The translations under genes were made by a program, and so were the position numbers. The notes below the pieces were generated by a model. The model did no database searches. It saw only the letters and a program-made list of their open reading frames with translations, and was not told the origin of the DNA. This document shows positions 1 through 7,800 of a DNA stretch of 8,975 nt, piece after piece; the first letter of the stretch is position 1; each line of letters opens with the position of its first letter. The stretch lies in NCBI GenBank assembly GCA_003456035.1, contig DMPJ01000426.1, forward strand, positions 2,593-11,567. Reading direction: 5' to 3'. This DNA is from Planktothrix sp. UBA8402 (GTDB lineage: Bacteria > Cyanobacteriota > Cyanobacteriia > Cyanobacteriales > Microcoleaceae).

Positions 1-2
1 CT

Positions 3-647
3 TTTCTAAAGTTGGTTTTTTGGCTTTGCGCTCAATCCAAAATAATTGGTGCAGAGCAAATTAATATAGAAAGTTTGAGCCAACAAGAGTTGATAGAAAA
101 ACTACAAGATTTATGGGGTAAAAGGTTGGGTTCTGATCACTCTAAAGAAGCTTATTCCTATGCTTGGATATTTGCTGCTTTAACTGATTTTAATGGCAGA
201 TTGCAAGCTAGAGATATTGTCCGATTTTTGTATAATGCGGCAAAAATTACAGTGGAACAATCCAACAATATTCAATTTGAAAAATGGTCTACTAGCCGAC
301 TTTTACCACCCCAATCAATCCGTAAAGCTTTAAAACCTTGTAGTGAAAAGAAAGTAGAGGAAGCAAAAGAAGAATATCCAGAGTTTGAAAAATGGGTTGA
401 GACACTACGACAATATTCTGTTGAACTACGCAGCATTCCTTTTGCTGTAGAAAAGTTTTGTATGGAACCAAAAACCGTTAGAATATTAGAGGACATGGGA
501 GTGATTTATGAAGATAAAGAAAAAGAAGATATAGCTCGTTTTTATATGCCGGAAATCTTTCGAGAAGGCTTAGGTTTTTCCGGCAAAGGAGCGCGTCCCC
601 GTGTGTTAGCATTAAAGAGAAAAATATTAGGACGAGGTATTATATAA
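3..647 (+). CDS. C-terminal part of a large protein, probably a ParA/AAA-type ATPase (5' truncated by the window edge)
   Basis: The frame is open from the left edge, and the only early start-like codon (TTG at 12-14) has no ribosome binding site and lies in a hydrophobic stretch. I therefore read this as the last ~214 residues of a longer protein. Two blocks look conserved: one around 150-245 (AYSYAWIFAALTDFNG, then RLQARDIVRFLYNAA) and a C-terminal block near 550-615 (MPEIFREGLGF, then GARPRVLALKRK). From memory, such blocks occur at the C-terminus of large cyanobacterial P-loop ATPases annotated as KGGVGR-motif variant AAA ATPases. The Walker motifs would lie upstream and cannot be seen, so this assignment is tentative. 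The middle is charged and helical (Glu/Lys rich). The gene converges on the caspase-like gene with only 45 bp between the two stop codons, and no terminator hairpin is evident there. Confidence 0.7.
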   Translation, partial: FLKLVFWLCAQSKIIGAEQINIESLSQQELIEKLQDLWGKRLGSDHSKEAYSYAWIFAALTDFNGRLQARDIVRFLYNAAKITVEQSNNIQFEKWSTSRLLPPQSIRKALKPCSEKKVEEAKEEYPEFEKWVETLRQYSVELRSIPFAVEKFCMEPKTVRILEDMGVIYEDKEKEDIARFYMPEIFREGLGFSGKGARPRVLALKRKILGRGII

Positions 648-692
648 AGCTGGATAATTTCAACGCTAATTTAGATAATTTTTTGTTAATTT

Positions 693-2984
693 CTATCCCA
701 CAACCCGATAAACAAAATTAAACGTCGCCCAACTATTAATATCCAGGGCTAAATCATCGGTGATAATTCCCATTTTTTCTAAGGTTGGTTGACTACCTCT
801 ATTCAAATCTTGTAAAATTGCATCAGCAATATTCAAAGGATTAGAAACTCGATTAAATTTTAAAATACCTTCATTTTTATTAACATTTCTATCTGAAATT
901 TCTAATGTTTCTAAGAAGGGATTGTGACTTAAAATAACATGAGTTTCTACTAATCCGGTTGACCCTTTGACCATTTCTCCTATCATTTCTGTGGAAGGAT
1001 TTCCACTATAAATGTTAGCGGTCGGTAAACTTAAGGATTTGCCGGGTGCAATTTGTTGTTGTTGGGGGTCAAAACCTGAATTAAAAATATAAGTTTCTCC
1101 TTCACTATTCATAGAAAAAACTAGGAAATAAACCGGAAATTCTCCTTGATTTTGGAGTTGATATTGTAAACGACTTCCTAAAGGGACTGTGACAATACCG
1201 ATATTTTCGGAAGCGGTAATCTTATGTTGATTTAAACTAGACTGAGAATTAATATTATTAGTATTTTCTCGATTGATAGTATTAAAAATTCCTGTGGTTT
1301 TTCGTTTAATTAAAACTTGAGATTGGGGGGCTAATAAATTTAAAGACGCTTTTACTTTTAAATGGGAGGAACGTTCATTTTCTGTTAATCTTAATAACTT
1401 AATTGCTAACCGGGTTTTCAGTTTGGGAATTAACCGATGTATCGCAACTTTTACCGCTTCTCCTCCTTCGCCAACGGTATCGGGAAGTAAGACTAAACCC
1501 TTAGAAAATAACCCATATCTGCCCTGAAATAAAGGGGATAAGGGTGCGTTCAATGCTTGAGCAATAGTGGTATCGGTAACGCGACTAAGGACATAATCCG
1601 CAGGTTGATCACCTGCTACAATAGTCATCCGAGGAGAATCGGAAAACGCGCTAGTTGCATCAACTCTTTCAATTCGAGATAATTTAGGATCTAAGGCAAT
1701 TTTTAAATCAATTTTTTGAGGTAAAATTCTAATTGATTCTTGCACTTTTTGTCCGATTTTTAATCCCAAAAATGACGTTAAATTATTATTTTTTATTTGG
1801 GCTTTGGCATTTAATCCGGTGCGAGAACGCAGTTGTAAATAGATAGGATCTTCTAAAGCATTAGACTCTGATATAATCGTTAATACACTATTTAAACTAT
1901 AGGAATCTAACACAAAAGCTGGCAGACCAGTTAATAAAATTTTACCTATTTTGCCGTTATCTTCAACTCCGGTAATTACACCATCAACCGGAGGAGAATT
2001 AACCCATAAATTCCCTAAAGAAAATTCTGATTCAGTTTTAGAATTAGACCCGGTTAATGTGCGTCGCAGTTGGGGTTGTTGACATGATCCAACAATTTGT
2101 TCTACTTCTCCCGCAACTCGATGGATTTGATCTGATAAATTCCGGGGTGAACTTGCCCCCCAGAGGGTTTGGGTTAAGATATAAGTGAATAATCCTGCAT
2201 TAAAGCCATCCCATCGACCTTCTGTGGCGATTTGGGCGGGCTTAGATGCGGATAAAACTATCCCTGGTAAACCGGGTTTTCGTTGTTCTAATTCTTGACG
2301 GGAAATGCCTAAACTAGATAATAGTTGATTTTGTAAATCTAATTCTGCGGGATTAATTTCAACGGTGGTGGGACTGGGAATAGCGCGAATTTTTAGAGTC
2401 CCTTGTTGATGAGATCCTGGATAAATAAAGCTAGTATCTATAATAGTAATTATATCAGAAGTTTTTAGCGATCGCAATAACAACCACAAGGTATCTTCTA
2501 AAATATCATTAACAGCTTCGGTTTCTGATGAAGCAATATCAACAGGAAGATAAGAATATTGAATTTGAGATTGATTATCAACCGAATTATCCCGGGGAAT
2601 ACAACTACCATAACCACTAAAATGAAACAGGACTAAATCCCCCATTTTAGCTTGTTCGATTAAATGGGAAATAAATGCCGATTCAATTTGGTTTCTAGTA
2701 GCTGCTTCGTTGGTTAACGTGACAATATCATCGGGTTGAAAACCGAATTTATAAATTAACAAATTCCGTTGTAATTCCACATCCGTCAAACAGCCTTGTA
2801 ACGGTTCTTCAATGCGATTTATAGTTGGATATTGATTGATTCCAACTAATAGGGCTAACTTCCGTCGGGTTGGCTGTGCTAAGGCTTGATAAGAACGATA
2901 ATACAGTCTTTGATTAATCCCCAGCGCCGCCAGCAGTAAGCCAGCCCGTTGTAAAAATTCCCGTCGTTTTAGTCCCATTATCAT
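693..2984 (-). CDS. Exported caspase-like protein with Tyr/Ser in place of the His/Cys dyad, DUF4384-like C-terminus
   Basis: This is a 763-residue protein of the prokaryotic orthocaspase (peptidase C14) family. The N-terminus has a twin-arginine-type signal (KRREFLQRAG at 6-15, a hydrophobic segment, then a possible signal peptidase site after A34-L35-A36), so it probably acts outside the cytoplasm. The p20-like part starts with LALLVGINQYP (43-53) and includes the typical GCxxD element (G64-C65-L66-T67-D68). The block that normally carries the catalytic His reads FHFSGYGS (120-127), giving Tyr125. The block that normally reads DxCHSG is DTSFIYPG (183-190), giving Ser185. A p10-like segment lies near 238-275. 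Residues ~598-690 resemble DUF4384 (QNQGEFPVYFLVFSMNSEGE at 611-630), commonly fused to cyanobacterial caspase homologues. Classical cysteine-protease activity is unlikely; a regulatory, scaffold or serine-type role is inference. The start may be M1 or M3 (MGLKRREF); neither has a clear SD. It lies downstream of sat on the same strand, separated by repeats. Confidence 0.88.
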   Translation of the reverse strand: MIMGLKRREFLQRAGLLLAALGINQRLYYRSYQALAQPTRRKLALLVGINQYPTINRIEEPLQGCLTDVELQRNLLIYKFGFQPDDIVTLTNEAATRNQIESAFISHLIEQAKMGDLVLFHFSGYGSCIPRDNSVDNQSQIQYSYLPVDIASSETEAVNDILEDTLWLLLRSLKTSDIITIIDTSFIYPGSHQQGTLKIRAIPSPTTVEINPAELDLQNQLLSSLGISRQELEQRKPGLPGIVLSASKPAQIATEGRWDGFNAGLFTYILTQTLWGASSPRNLSDQIHRVAGEVEQIVGSCQQPQLRRTLTGSNSKTESEFSLGNLWVNSPPVDGVITGVEDNGKIGKILLTGLPAFVLDSYSLNSVLTIISESNALEDPIYLQLRSRTGLNAKAQIKNNNLTSFLGLKIGQKVQESIRILPQKIDLKIALDPKLSRIERVDATSAFSDSPRMTIVAGDQPADYVLSRVTDTTIAQALNAPLSPLFQGRYGLFSKGLVLLPDTVGEGGEAVKVAIHRLIPKLKTRLAIKLLRLTENERSSHLKVKASLNLLAPQSQVLIKRKTTGIFNTINRENTNNINSQSSLNQHKITASENIGIVTVPLGSRLQYQLQNQGEFPVYFLVFSMNSEGETYIFNSGFDPQQQQIAPGKSLSLPTANIYSGNPSTEMIGEMVKGSTGLVETHVILSHNPFLETLEISDRNVNKNEGILKFNRVSNPLNIADAILQDLNRGSQPTLEKMGIITDDLALDINSWATFNFVYRVVG
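2468..2475. repeat. HIP1 octamer GCGATCGC
   Basis: This is a perfect GCGATCGC palindrome inside the caspase-like gene. HIP1 is strongly over-represented in many cyanobacterial genomes, so it supports the taxonomic inference. Confidence 0.85.
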
Positions 2985-2992
2985 GTATCCGC

Positions 2993-3020
2993 ATTATCAG
3001 TAATCAGTTATCAGTGGTTA
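2993..3020. repeat. Degenerate heptad repeat (TCAGTTA-type)
   Basis: Units of CAGTAAT, CAGTTAT and CAGTGGT follow each other immediately upstream of the caspase-like start codon. The same unit recurs at 3041-3060, 3071-3088, 3190-3210 and 4691-4720. Such short 7-bp tandem repeats are typical of cyanobacterial intergenic DNA. No function is evident, although the array lies where the caspase-like promoter or leader would be. Confidence 0.75.
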
Positions 3021-3038
3021 GACTTGCCACGGCGCGTC
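3021..3038. repeat. Imperfect palindrome GAC..GCC..GGC..GTC
   Basis: The 18-bp stretch GACTTGCCACGGCGCGTC matches its own reverse complement at 12 of 18 positions. It sits between two heptad tracts. It resembles the GACGTGCC/GGCACGTC-type hairpin repeats I recall from cyanobacterial intergenic DNA, and looks like a decayed copy of one. The family link is from memory. Confidence 0.45.
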
Positions 3039-3040
3039 TA

Positions 3041-3088
3041 TAACCGTTATCAGTTATTAGGTAATAATTTAAAAACTGATAACTGATA
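3041..3088. repeat. Heptad repeats flanking MITE copy C on the left
   Basis: A short TTATCAG-type tract (3041-3060) is followed by two clean ACTGATA units at 3075-3081 and 3082-3088. The last TA of the second unit (3087-3088) is also the first TA flanking MITE copy C, and the array resumes in phase beyond that element at 3190. Confidence 0.75.
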
Positions 3089-3189
3089 AGCTGTTCAGTA
3101 TTTAAACCCTATATTCTAGCGAGCGAGGACGCTCGCACTACAAGGACTTAACGATTTCCCAACAACCAATTTAGATGCTCAACAGCTTA
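3087..3189 (+). mobile_element. MITE-like element, copy C (103 bp, TA-flanked)
   Basis: Including its flanking TAs the element spans 103 bp. The termini are TAAGCTGTT and AACAGCTTA, a perfect 9-bp inverted repeat that extends to 13 of 15 positions. The centre is a hairpin at 3119-3136 with arms GCGAGC/GCTCGC and loop GAGGAC, followed by ACTACA. It has the same length and plan as copy A (4528-4630) and encodes nothing. TA flanks with AGCT-type ends would fit mobilisation in trans by an IS630/Tc1-like transposase, which is an inference. It lies between sat and the caspase-like gene, so on the minus strand it would be transcribed as part of any sat read-through RNA. Confidence 0.8.
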
Positions 3190-3210
3190 ACTGATTACTG
3201 ATTACTGATT
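3190..3210. repeat. Three in-phase ACTGATT heptads, overlapping the sat stop codon
   Basis: ACTGATT occurs three times without interruption (3190-3196, 3197-3203, 3204-3210). The sat stop codon (TAA on the minus strand, 3204-3202) lies inside the array, so the last sat codons are written in repeat sequence. The array continues the ACTGATA units left of MITE copy C. Confidence 0.85.
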
Positions 3211-4377
3211 ATTTGTTTTCATGGCTTTAATTAATTCGTTAGCAACTTCGGGGCGGGAAAATTCCGGGGGTGGAAGTTCTCCCCGACTGAGTAATTCTCG
3301 TACCTTAGTTCCCGATAAATGGACTCGCTGTTCTGGTGAACTGGGACTGGTTTTACTGGTTGCCATTCCTTCTGTCACCTTACAATAAAAAGCGTGTTCA
3401 AACATCATCGGAGTAATACCTAATTCCCCCGGTTCAAACTCATTGAAAATATATTGGGCATCGTAAGTGCCATAATAGTCGCCTACCCCGGCATGATCAC
3501 GACCGACAATAAAATGAGTACAGCCATAATTTTTCCGCACAATAGCATGAAAAATCGCTTCCCGGGGGCCAGCATAACGCATCGCAGCCGGATTAATTGC
3601 TAAAATCACCCGTTGTTTAGGATAGTAATGATCAATTAAAATTTCATAGCACCGCATCCGTACATCCGCCGGAATATCATCGGATTTTGTCGCCCCGACT
3701 AAGGGATGCAAAAACAAGCCATCAACGGTTTCTAAAGCACATTTTTGGATATATTCATGGGCGCGATGGATGGGGTTTCGGGTTTGAAATCCGACAATAG
3801 TTTTCCAGCCTTTTTCTCTAAATATCGCCCTAGATTCTGCCGGGTCAATTTGATATTTCGGGAAGTAGGGATGGGACTGACGTTCTAATAACCACACTGG
3901 GCCAGCGAGATTAATTCCCCCTTGATCATAAACGACTTTCACCCCAGGATGTTTTTCGTCTGTGGTACGGTAGACTTTCAGGGCTTCAGTTTCCTTGTCG
4001 TAGGAATATTTTTCGGTCAGTTCCAAAACCCCAACAAACTCACCTGTGGGGGAATCTAAACGCACCAAATCCCCGGCTTTTAGGTTCGAGGCGACCTCCT
4101 CCGATACGGACAAAGTAATTGGAATTGACCAAGGTAAACCATTATTCAGGTGCATTTGGTCAACAACGGTTTTATAGTCCACCTGTTCCATAAACCCAGT
4201 TAGGGGACTAAAACCACCAATAGCGATTAATTCTAAATCAGAGAGCGATCGCTCATCCAACTGAACTATAGGTAAATGTTCTGCTTTGTCCAAAAATTCC
4301 CGTCGTTGGTCAGCAGTTGCAATACGATTAATCAGATGTCCACCATGGGGAGCAATGGCGTCTAGTGATTGACTCAA
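3202..4377 (-). CDS. sat: Sulfate adenylyltransferase (ATP sulfurylase)
   Basis: Sat catalyses ATP + sulfate to adenosine 5'-phosphosulfate + PPi, the first step of assimilatory sulfate activation in the cytoplasm. The 391-residue length fits the monofunctional bacterial/cyanobacterial enzyme; there is no C-terminal APS kinase domain. An N-terminal PUA-like domain (~1-165, including [10 protein letters not shown] at 54-63) precedes the catalytic domain. Active-site motifs are intact: [10 protein letters not shown] (198-207), [13 protein letters not shown] (224-236), MRYAGPREA (266-274) and VGRDHAGVG (291-299). The start is a TTG at 4377. It is supported by AGAGAGG five bases upstream and by the typical N-terminus with IAPHGG (8-13), and no ATG fits better. 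The stop codon lies inside a heptad repeat. No other cys genes are adjacent, so sat appears monocistronic or loosely linked to the downstream caspase-like gene. A palindrome cluster upstream may be its control region. Confidence 0.97.
   Translation of the reverse strand: MSQSLDAIAPHGGHLINRIATADQRREFLDKAEHLPIVQLDERSLSDLELIAIGGFSPLTGFMEQVDYKTVVDQMHLNNGLPWSIPITLSVSEEVASNLKAGDLVRLDSPTGEFVGVLELTEKYSYDKETEALKVYRTTDEKHPGVKVVYDQGGINLAGPVWLLERQSHPYFPKYQIDPAESRAIFREKGWKTIVGFQTRNPIHRAHEYIQKCALETVDGLFLHPLVGATKSDDIPADVRMRCYEILIDHYYPKQRVILAINPAAMRYAGPREAIFHAIVRKNYGCTHFIVGRDHAGVGDYYGTYDAQYIFNEFEPGELGITPMMFEHAFYCKVTEGMATSKTSPSSPEQRVHLSGTKVRELLSRGELPPPEFSRPEVANELIKAMKTNNQ
4245..4252. repeat. HIP1 octamer GCGATCGC (within AGCGATCGCT)
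   Basis: This is the second perfect HIP1 site, inside the 5' part of sat. It supports a cyanobacterial origin. Confidence 0.85.
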
Positions 4378-4382
4378 GGATA

Positions 4383-4389
4383 CCTCTCT
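4383..4389 (-). promoter_or_regulatory. Ribosome binding site of sat that fixes a TTG start
   Basis: The minus strand reads AGAGAGG, then five bases, then TTG at 4377. The strong SD match and good spacing support the non-ATG start together with the protein N-terminus. Confidence 0.8.
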
Positions 4390-4434
4390 AAGCTAACTAC
4401 AAAAATAGCAATTATTGAAATTTCTTTATTTTCT

Positions 4435-4467
4435 ATCCTACTAGGATTTGTGCACAAAAAACCTAGG
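4435..4467. promoter_or_regulatory. Cluster of perfect palindromes upstream of sat (candidate operator)
   Basis: Three dyads lie 58-90 bp upstream of the sat start codon. They are ATCCTA-C-TAGGAT (4435-4447), the 12-bp palindrome TTTGTGCACAAA (4447-4458) and CCTAGG (4462-4467). CTAGG (4441-4445) and CCTAG (4462-4466) also form an outer inverted pair around the middle palindrome. A weak promoter could overlap: on the minus strand TTGTGC is followed 16 bp later by TAGAAA, a poor consensus match. The density of symmetry suggests a regulator site, possibly for sulfur control, but I do not recognise the factor. Confidence 0.5.
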
Positions 4468-4527
4468 GGTTTGGTCTCCACACCCAACTGAAACAAGAAC
4501 AGCCACTCTCAAGCTAGGTCACTGGTA

Positions 4528-4630
4528 TAAGCTGTACTGCATTAAATTGTATATTCTAGGGAGCGAGGACGCTCCCACTACAGGGATGGGGCAATTTCCT
4601 AATCACAATTTATAGATGCAGTACAGCTTA
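4528..4630 (+). mobile_element. MITE-like element, copy A (103 bp, perfect 15-bp terminal inverted repeat)
   Basis: The ends are TAAGCTGTACTGCAT (4528-4542) and its exact reverse complement (4616-4630). With a 3-nt gap the inverted match continues into TAAATTGT/ACAATTTA. TA lies at both boundaries. The central hairpin 4559-4576 has arms GGGAGC/GCTCCC and loop GAGGAC, followed by ACTACA. It is the best-preserved copy and has no coding capacity. It was presumably moved by a TA-targeting transposase encoded elsewhere (inference). Confidence 0.85.
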
Positions 4631-4633
4631 ATC

Positions 4634-4655
4634 GCCAGCCATCGTCCTCGCTGGC
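4634..4655. repeat. Hairpin related to the MITE core (arms GCCAGC/GCTGGC)
   Basis: This hairpin lies 3 bp beyond the right end of MITE copy A. It has 6-bp perfect arms around the loop CATCGTCCTC, then ACTACA as in the MITE cores. The loop contains GTCCTC, the reverse complement of the GAGGAC loop in copies A and C. It appears to be a fourth, partial member of the hairpin family without the terminal repeats. Confidence 0.6.
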
Positions 4656-4690
4656 ACTACAAAACTGCCGCCGAGGACATGGGCTATTAG

Positions 4691-4720
4691 TGTCAGTTAT
4701 CAGTGTTCAGTTATCAGTTA
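4691..4720. repeat. Heptad repeat CAGTTAT/CAGTGTT
   Basis: Units CAGTTAT, CAGTGTT, CAGTTAT and CAGTTAA run up to the left boundary of MITE copy B. This is the same repeat family as at 2993-3210, so two of the three MITE copies adjoin such an array. Confidence 0.7.
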
Positions 4721-4721
4721 A

Positions 4722-4815
4722 TAAGCTGTTGTACATCTAGTTGGGACATGGCAAATTTATTGTAGTGGGAGCGTCCTCGCTCCCTAGAATATACAGTTTA
4801 AATGCAGTACATATA
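4722..4815 (-). mobile_element. MITE-like element, copy B (~94 bp, reverse orientation, degenerate end)
   Basis: Read on the minus strand, the core matches copy A without mismatch over 35 nt, including the GGGAGC/GCTCCC hairpin (4767-4784). The left end TAAGCTGT (4722-4729) is intact. The right end ATGCAGTACA (4802-4811) is followed by TATA instead of GCTTA, so that terminus is eroded. Internal differences near 4735-4760 and the shorter length suggest an older copy, or one no longer mobilisable. Confidence 0.75.
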
Positions 4816-4867
4816 ACGCTAAACCTGGTTCTAAACTAGCCGGAATACTTTATAATATTTGTAATAT

Positions 4868-7800
4868 CTACGGTAATATCAATTCAAATAAGGGATTGCC
4901 AAAACTCATGAACTGAAGGGAGGAATGTTCATCAAAGACTTGGGGATAAAACGTTACCAAATAAGTTTGATTATTGAAAATAAGTTGCCAAATTTTAGGT
5001 TCTACTTTTACAAAATGAAATCCTAAATTCTTCAGAACCTGGGATTGAGTGAATAGTTGTTCTAAGGTTTCACTGGTGAGGGGAGTCGAGGGTAAAAATT
5101 GACGAATTTCTAATAAATCCGCTTCTACATCCATTGCCACCATTTCATCTAAAGAAGGACGCAAGGGCGGAGTTTCTAAAACTTGTTCAAAATCTGCTAA
5201 TAGTACCCCTTCTTCTTCGGGGTCAGCACTCATAACCGCTTTTTCAATAAAAGTAGGAACTTGCGCTAATATTGGTTGTAAATTTCCGACAACCGTTTGA
5301 AAGGCATCAATTCTATCCCTGAGTTTTCGATACACTTTTGCCTCAACAGTTCCATCATAATAAAAGTTATGAATTCTCACGGTTTGATAACGTTGACCAA
5401 TGCGGTCTAAGCGTCCAATTCGCTGTTCAACCCGCATCGGATTCCAAGGCATATCATAATTAATTAACACCCCACAGGTTTGTAAATTTAATCCTTCCGA
5501 TGCCGATTCGGTACACAATAAAACTTTAATTTCTCCCGCCCGAAACTGGTGTTTAATTTGTTCTTTGGGTACAATTTTCCATTCTGAATTTTGATACAGT
5601 TCCCCACCCCGTCCTGAATAACAAGCAATTTGAGATCCATATAATTGTTGTAACGTTTGTCGGAGATAATCCATTGTATCGGTATATTGAGTAAAAATAA
5701 TTGCGCTTTCCCGTTGACTTAATTCCTGTCGCAATATATTAATACAATGGGAAAGTTTACTATCTTCTCCAGTATGATCAAATTGCTGTAATAAATCTTG
5801 TAAATAAGCAATTTCTTCAGGGTCAGCCGGAGTTACATAACGTTCTAATCCCTCAATAATGGGGTCGTCTGCGTCGTCTAAATCCCCTAAATCATCCGGG
5901 GTAATATTAATCCCATCTAAGCGTCTTTGTAGGGATTCTCGAATCGCATAAAAGGAACTGGTGAGGCGTTTACGGTAGAGGGTCATAATAAACCCCAAGG
6001 CTTTTTGATTTTCTTTTTGAGCTAAATTATAAAAATGACGAACATACTCACTCACAGCCCGATATAGGGGGATTTCTCGATTTTTTTCTAAGGTAATGGC
6101 GTTATCTTGAACGAGGCGTTGAGCAATATCTTGGTCTAAAATCCCGCGACGATAATATTGGCGGAGGGTATCACGGGTATGACGAAACATTAAATCTTTG
6201 AGGGGAGTATTAACGGTTAAATAGTGTTTAGAAATATTGATAAAGTTGGGATTATCTAAATATTGTTTAGGGTTAATCAATTTTATGCCTTTTTGCCAAA
6301 CATCTTCTAGTTCATAAGCGAGGAGACGATGTTTTGTTTCTAAATACTGTTGGAATTGCGGACAAGGAGACCCCCCTTGTTTTAAATAATCGACGGCCAT
6401 TTGTTGCCAAAAGTCTAAAATAAATTTGTTAGGTTTTTCTGATAATGTGCTAAAATAATCACAGAAATTATCCCCATATTGCCAATGTCCTGTTAATCCT
6501 AAGAGATTAAGTAAATCAAAAATTTCAATGGTGTCAATTTGCATCGGGGTTGCCGATAATAACATTAAAGATTGGGTTTTATCCCGTAATTTCTGCATTA
6601 ACTGAAGCAAAGCGTTAGGGGTTTCTTTGCGGTTTTGAGGACTTTTGCGACGGGCATGATGAGCTTCATCTAAAACAATTAAATCCCAGGGTTCGGCTTC
6701 TAATAATTCCTGCATTCGGTCAGAACGACGGACTAAATGGGAAGACGCTAAAATTAAGTTTTGAGAATTCCAAATATTTGTTAAAGGTTGGTTATTTGCA
6801 GTTAATGGAGAATTTTGGGGTTGTATGAGTTCGCCTTTGCTATAACTCCAGAAATGTAGATTAAATTTTTCTCGAAGTTCTTCATGCCATTGGGGTTGAA
6901 TACTGGCGGGGGCTAAAATTAAAATCCGTTTGGCTTTTTGACTAATTAATAAATATCTTAAAATTAATCCGGTTTCGATGGTTTTTCCTAACCCGACTTC
7001 ATCGGCAATAAGGAAACTTTTAGGAAAGGTTTGAGCAACGCGGCGGAGAATTTTTATTTGATGGGGCCAAGGGGAAATGGGAATGGATTTTAAACAATAA
7101 TCTAAACAACCGGGATGTTGATGTAAATTCAATAGAATTTCAAAGGCTTCTTTTTCTTCTTTAAAATTTAAAGCAGTGCGAACGTCCCGTTCGCTAATAT
7201 TTTCCCATTCAACTTTTTTATCATTTATAAAATTATTATTGTTATCATTATAATCAGGATTTAATTCATTTGCTTGAATTTGATGATTTTTTGGAATAGG
7301 TCGGGTATCAAATTCGGTTTGTTGATTCCAAGCAGGTTGGGTGGTTGGGGTGTATTGAAGTAATTTTTGCTCAACGGCTTCTGGAATATCAAAAACCCGA
7401 ACATTCGGGCTTAATTGATGCCACAGTTGTTCAAATCTAAATTGTTCTTCTTGAACTCGTTCTAATTCTCGCCCGCCTTCCCAAGAACAATAAATATGAA
7501 AGGATTCAATATTACTTTCCCAACCGCTTAAAGATTCATTATTTGAGCCACTAAAGGCAATAATATCTCCTTGTTTATCGGTGAAAATGCCAACTTTTTC
7601 ATGAAAAATATGGTGATAATCAAGTTGAGTTTTAGCTTCTTCTGGGAGTCCGTTGGACTTTAAGGGAATGGCAATTTTTATTTCTAAATATTGATGAGCA
7701 ATTAACCAACTGAGGATTTCAAAATGTTGGAGTTGAACAAAGGTTTCGGGGTGGGTTAATTCGGTTTCTAAGCGGAATGTTAAGGCATCTCGGAGGGCGT

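Larger units (their letters stand above)
4378..4867. other. 490-bp gene-free region between the helicase and sat
   Basis: I found no convincing coding sequence here. From the sat side it holds the sat SD, an AT-rich leader, a palindrome cluster (4435-4467), an unassigned stretch (4468-4527), MITE copy A (4528-4630), a related hairpin (4634-4655), a heptad tract (4691-4720), MITE copy B in reverse orientation (4722-4815), and a short AT-rich tail (4816-4867) with the 8-mer GTAATATC twice (4861-4868 and 4873-4880). Copies A and B share a perfect 35-nt inverted match (4548-4582 against 4761-4795), so an RNA crossing the region could form a long cruciform-like fold. The region may insulate sat from helicase transcription; that is inference. 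Confidence 0.7.

Noticed and set aside
12..14. TTG as the start of the first gene
   Set aside because: There is no SD and the frame stays open to the window edge, so it is more likely an internal codon of a longer gene.
272..496. 74-codon minus-strand open frame
   Set aside because: It lies antisense within a convincing plus-strand coding region, with no recognisable motif or SD.
648..692. Bidirectional terminator between the two convergent genes
   Set aside because: Only a T-rich tract and a short GATAATTT direct repeat are visible; I found no convincing stem.
2993..3210. CRISPR array
   Set aside because: The repeats are 7-bp tandem units without spacers, and no cas genes are present.
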